64,000 nt of DNA. It comes from Candidatus Gastranaerophilales bacterium. Lineage in GTDB: Bacteria > Cyanobacteriota > Vampirovibrionia > Gastranaerophilales > Gastranaerophilaceae. This document shows positions 61,232 to 64,000 of the stretch, piece after piece; position 1 is the first letter of the stretch; the number at the start of each line of letters is the position of its first letter. A model generated the notes under the pieces. It was not told where the DNA came from. It was given only the letters and a program-made list of their open reading frames with translations, and ran no database searches. The stretch spans positions 1 through 64,000 of the forward strand of contig CALUXY010000003.1 of assembly GCA_944324855.1 (NCBI GenBank), read 5' to 3'. Made by a program: the position numbers and the translations under genes.

Positions 61232-64000
61232 ATGGAAATAAATTCTAATCAAATAAAAAATGCTGATAATATAAATAATAATATCGTTCAGAATAAAGAA
61301 ACTCCGAAACAGATTGTTACGACTGAAGTTGAAAGAGCACAATTAGAATATCCATCAGCCGGGGTTTTAAAATCTTACGCTGGTATAATTCAATCTAAAG
61401 ATGATTTTATATCAGCAAAAGAGTTTAATGAGTATTGTGATTTTGTAAGAATAAATAATGAAAAGCAAAAAGAATATTTACAAAATGTACTTGCGAATGA
61501 AGATGGAAATATATCCCGAAAAACTTTTGATTTATTTAAATCAGTAAGAAAAAAATCAACCAGTTTAATAAATGCAATAAATATTTCTAATGCAGCCAAA
61601 GAAAATGGCAAGATTAATAATCAAGCTCTTAACTTAATTGATTCTTTAGTTCCGGAAGGCTCAAAGTTTTCTTACGGATTTGATGCTGATTTCTTAGGAG
61701 AAATTAAAAATCCGGACGGAAAATTTGATACAAGAGTATTAAATTTATTTTCTGAAAATAAGAATGCATTAAACGGATATTTATTGAGACGGCCTGAAAT
61801 TATTCTAAATACGATTAAAGATTCTAATAAAAATTTAGATTTAGGGGCTGTTGAATTCTGGGAAAATAATTTAAAAAGTGGAGTAAAGACAGGTGACATA
61901 GTTAATAATATTTTAGCGGGAAAAGATTCCAACGGTAAATTTTCGAAACAAATATTTTCTGTTTATGATGATTTAAAAAAATCAAACCTTGAACTCTGGC
62001 AAATAAATAAAGTCCGCTCAATACTGCCGACATTTAAACCTGAAGAAAAAGATAGTGCAAAACAATTTATTGAACTTGCAAAAGCGATGAAAGATGATAA
62101 ATTTGCCTATGAAGTGCTGGATATAATATCCGATGTAAATGCCGAAACGCCATCAAAAGCCGGATTAAAATATAATAAAGAATCTATAGATTTTGTAAAA
62201 AAATTAATGGGCGAAGGATATTATGATGGTGATAATATTAATTATGTATTAAAACATTTAGATAAAGATATTAGTAAAATTAATTCTAATGAATTTGAGA
62301 CTCTGAAGCGTTTATTACAATTTTCAAGTAAAGAGCATGTTCAAACCATTTTCGATGCTTCAATTGATAAAGCAGGTCCGCAAAAAGGCAAACTCAGGTT
62401 TGATAAAATGAACAAAAATCTCGATTTATATTTTGACGGTGTTCGAGATGTAAATATTGATACAATAAAACATCTTTCAAATTGCTTATCACTTGAAGAA
62501 AATGATGATGCATTTAATACATTCCATAAACTCTATACAATGAAATGGCTGGAAAAAGACAAATATTCTTCTTACTCTAATGAAATGAAACTTGATAGGG
62601 ATACTCTGGATTTTATGTTGAGTTTATCAACTCAAGAAGTTAATGGTGTACCAAAAAGAAAATGCATTCCTGAAACAATAAATCGACTTAATAAATTGAT
62701 GTCAATGAAGCTTCCGATGGTATCAAGAGATGCTTTCAATAATTTTATGTTCGCTTCGGATATTAAAAATATAGAAAAACTGGAGCGTGTAAATTTATTA
62801 GAACTCGGACTTAATGCTGAAGATATTACAAGTGCTAAATTGCAGAATTTACCGGAAGAAAATCTCATAAAACTAAAAACATTTTTGAAAGATTATCTTA
62901 AAGATAAAGATGTCAGCGATATAAGAATAAATAATAACAGTAACTTGGCGGATTTAATTGAAATAACAAAAGATTCCAGCCTGCAAACTTATAAATTGCT
63001 GTATGACGTAAAAAATAACGAACCGATAAATGATATTATTGAAAAAAACTATGTTAATTCAAATGCTAAGGATATTTTACAAAAAGATTATAAACATGGT
63101 ATTGAAGTAAAGCAGCGATTTTTAAAAACAAAAGATAATTTGATATTAGAAAATCAAAAAATTGAGAAATATGATAAGGACAATAAGCATCTTTATACAG
63201 AGGAGATTAAACCATCAAATGCTGGTGAAGGATATGATATAGTAAGAACTTATCCGGATGGTAAAATTGATAATTTCAGCCATACATATAAAACAAAATA
63301 CGGAACTACCGTTGTAGAAAAAAATATGGTATCACTGGACGGTACAAAATCCTATTATCGTTTTGAAGATGATCCTCAAGGCAACAGAATCTTAGATTAC
63401 AAAATCACATCAAAAGACGGCAAAAAACTGATGGATGAATCTGTTACATTTGAAGTTATAGATGACAACCATTTTGTAACATCAAGAAACAATAAAAAAT
63501 TTGACATTCAAATAAAAGATAACAATATGAATATTAAAGATTTACAATCAGGCAAAATTGCAAATATAGAACTTGAAAACTTTACAAAATCAACTCAAAA
63601 AGATATTTTACCTGTTTTAAAACAAATTCCCGGGGAAGATTTGTTTCAATTAAAAACCATGGATATACAGTCCATAGCTCGTGATGATCGTTTTGCCAAT
63701 GCGGCATTTAGTCCCAACAAAAATATTATAGGCATGAATCAAAAATATTTAAACCCGGAAATTTTGCTGCATGAAATCGGGCATGGTAAAGATCATCTTG
63801 AATTTAAAGAGATTGGTGAAAAAATAAATAATGATAAACTCTTAAATGAAATTTATAACAAAGAAAAAGATGCATTTAGAGCGCATTTTTCAGATGCGGA
63901 ATTATCCCATATAGGCTATTTTGCTGCAGATTATCATTATCTGGGAAGAAGTAAAGCAATAATGGAAGGTATAGCAGAATCCAATACAATTCTTTCAATG
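61232..64000 (+). CDS. Very large metallopeptidase-like protein with EF-hand-like loops (3' end outside window)
   Basis: An open frame of 923 codons to the window edge, no signal peptide. Residues 197-208 (DSNKNLDLGAVE) fit a canonical EF-hand loop; degenerate relatives lie at 89-100, 160-171 and 232-243. A long helical region is followed by a beta domain (about 660-760; GKKLMDESVTFEVIDDNHFV) and HEIGH at 847-851, with EGIAES near residue 913 as a possible third zinc ligand, as in lethal-factor-like gluzincins. The promoter has ATAGCAATT (G at 61196, 36 nt before the ATG) and TATATT ending 5 nt before the ATG. A candidate effector or surface protease. Confidence 0.7.
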   Translation, partial: MEINSNQIKNADNINNNIVQNKETPKQIVTTEVERAQLEYPSAGVLKSYAGIIQSKDDFISAKEFNEYCDFVRINNEKQKEYLQNVLANEDGNISRKTFDLFKSVRKKSTSLINAINISNAAKENGKINNQALNLIDSLVPEGSKFSYGFDADFLGEIKNPDGKFDTRVLNLFSENKNALNGYLLRRPEIILNTIKDSNKNLDLGAVEFWENNLKSGVKTGDIVNNILAGKDSNGKFSKQIFSVYDDLKKSNLELWQINKVRSILPTFKPEEKDSAKQFIELAKAMKDDKFAYEVLDIISDVNAETPSKAGLKYNKESIDFVKKLMGEGYYDGDNINYVLKHLDKDISKINSNEFETLKRLLQFSSKEHVQTIFDASIDKAGPQKGKLRFDKMNKNLDLYFDGVRDVNIDTIKHLSNCLSLEENDDAFNTFHKLYTMKWLEKDKYSSYSNEMKLDRDTLDFMLSLSTQEVNGVPKRKCIPETINRLNKLMSMKLPMVSRDAFNNFMFASDIKNIEKLERVNLLELGLNAEDITSAKLQNLPEENLIKLKTFLKDYLKDKDVSDIRINNNSNLADLIEITKDSSLQTYKLLYDVKNNEPINDIIEKNYVNSNAKDILQKDYKHGIEVKQRFLKTKDNLILENQKIEKYDKDNKHLYTEEIKPSNAGEGYDIVRTYPDGKIDNFSHTYKTKYGTTVVEKNMVSLDGTKSYYRFEDDPQGNRILDYKITSKDGKKLMDESVTFEVIDDNHFVTSRNNKKFDIQIKDNNMNIKDLQSGKIANIELENFTKSTQKDILPVLKQIPGEDLFQLKTMDIQSIARDDRFANAAFSPNKNIIGMNQKYLNPEILLHEIGHGKDHLEFKEIGEKINNDKLLNEIYNKEKDAFRAHFSDAELSHIGYFAADYHYLGRSKAIMEGIAESNTILSM

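Overview
The window looks like a chromosomal segment of a non-photosynthetic, gut-type cyanobacterial relative (Candidatus Gastranaerophilales / 'Melainabacteria'). This is an inference. It rests on strong AT richness, a DUF3326 gene of the kind found in cyanobacteria, Gram-negative envelope genes (a complete RND efflux operon, many signal peptides), no photosynthesis genes, and many lineage-specific proteins of unknown function. No rRNA, CRISPR array, integrase or transposase gene was seen.

Layout. 1-2.8 kb: a leftward envelope operon (secreted protein, lspA, RluD-like pseudouridine synthase, small membrane protein). 2.9-11.7 kb: an accessory region at a tRNA-Arg(TCT) gene. A 42-bp copy of the tRNA 3' end recurs about 4.0 kb downstream and bounds an island with no integrase. 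The island holds a degenerate M48-like protein, an XRE regulator and an unrecognised gene set. Just outside lie a helicase-nuclease and a class II Fic protein. 11.7-19.8 kb: LuxR-type regulator, metallopeptidase-like proteins, a TPR protein, flavin reductase-rubredoxin, SulP transporter, phosphoesterase and secreted proteins. 19.8-25.5 kb: outer-membrane factor / RND pump / adaptor operon. 25.6-36.5 kb: a hendecad-repeat protein, tpiA, then yceD-rpmF-plsX-fabH and fabD-orf-fabG-acpP-fabF. This fatty-acid cluster is split after fabH by a toxin-antitoxin/XRE/class III Fic cassette. 36.5-49.7 kb: DUF3326, a tandem pair of paralogous membrane proteins, tmk, an ankyrin protein, a solute-binding protein, rarA, proS, a GNAT protein, and a duplicated small-protein transcription unit with a shared 3' UTR element. 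49.7-64 kb: ACT-domain, TPR and PilZ proteins, a KP-repeat/TPR protein, a GH13-like protein, a MITE-like palindromic element, mutL, a DUF115 protein, queD, uppP, and a very large metallopeptidase-like protein that runs off the end.

Two patterns cut across the individual genes. First, at least a dozen genes have a -10 hexamer ending 5-7 nt before the ATG and no Shine-Dalgarno sequence, as expected for leaderless mRNAs. In two cases the -10 lies inside the longest ORF and so decides the start codon. Second, about ten lineage-specific genes share a -35-like GCAA(A/T) element (often ATAGCAA) instead of TTGACA. Their products are two metallopeptidase-like proteins, two GNAT proteins, the GH13-like protein, the tandem membrane pair and several small proteins. 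Several carry an N-terminal Phe-Lys/Thr-Gly motif in a polar, signal-peptide-free N-terminus. I regard this possible regulon as the most interesting candidate for undescribed biology here. It was found by eye and needs statistics.
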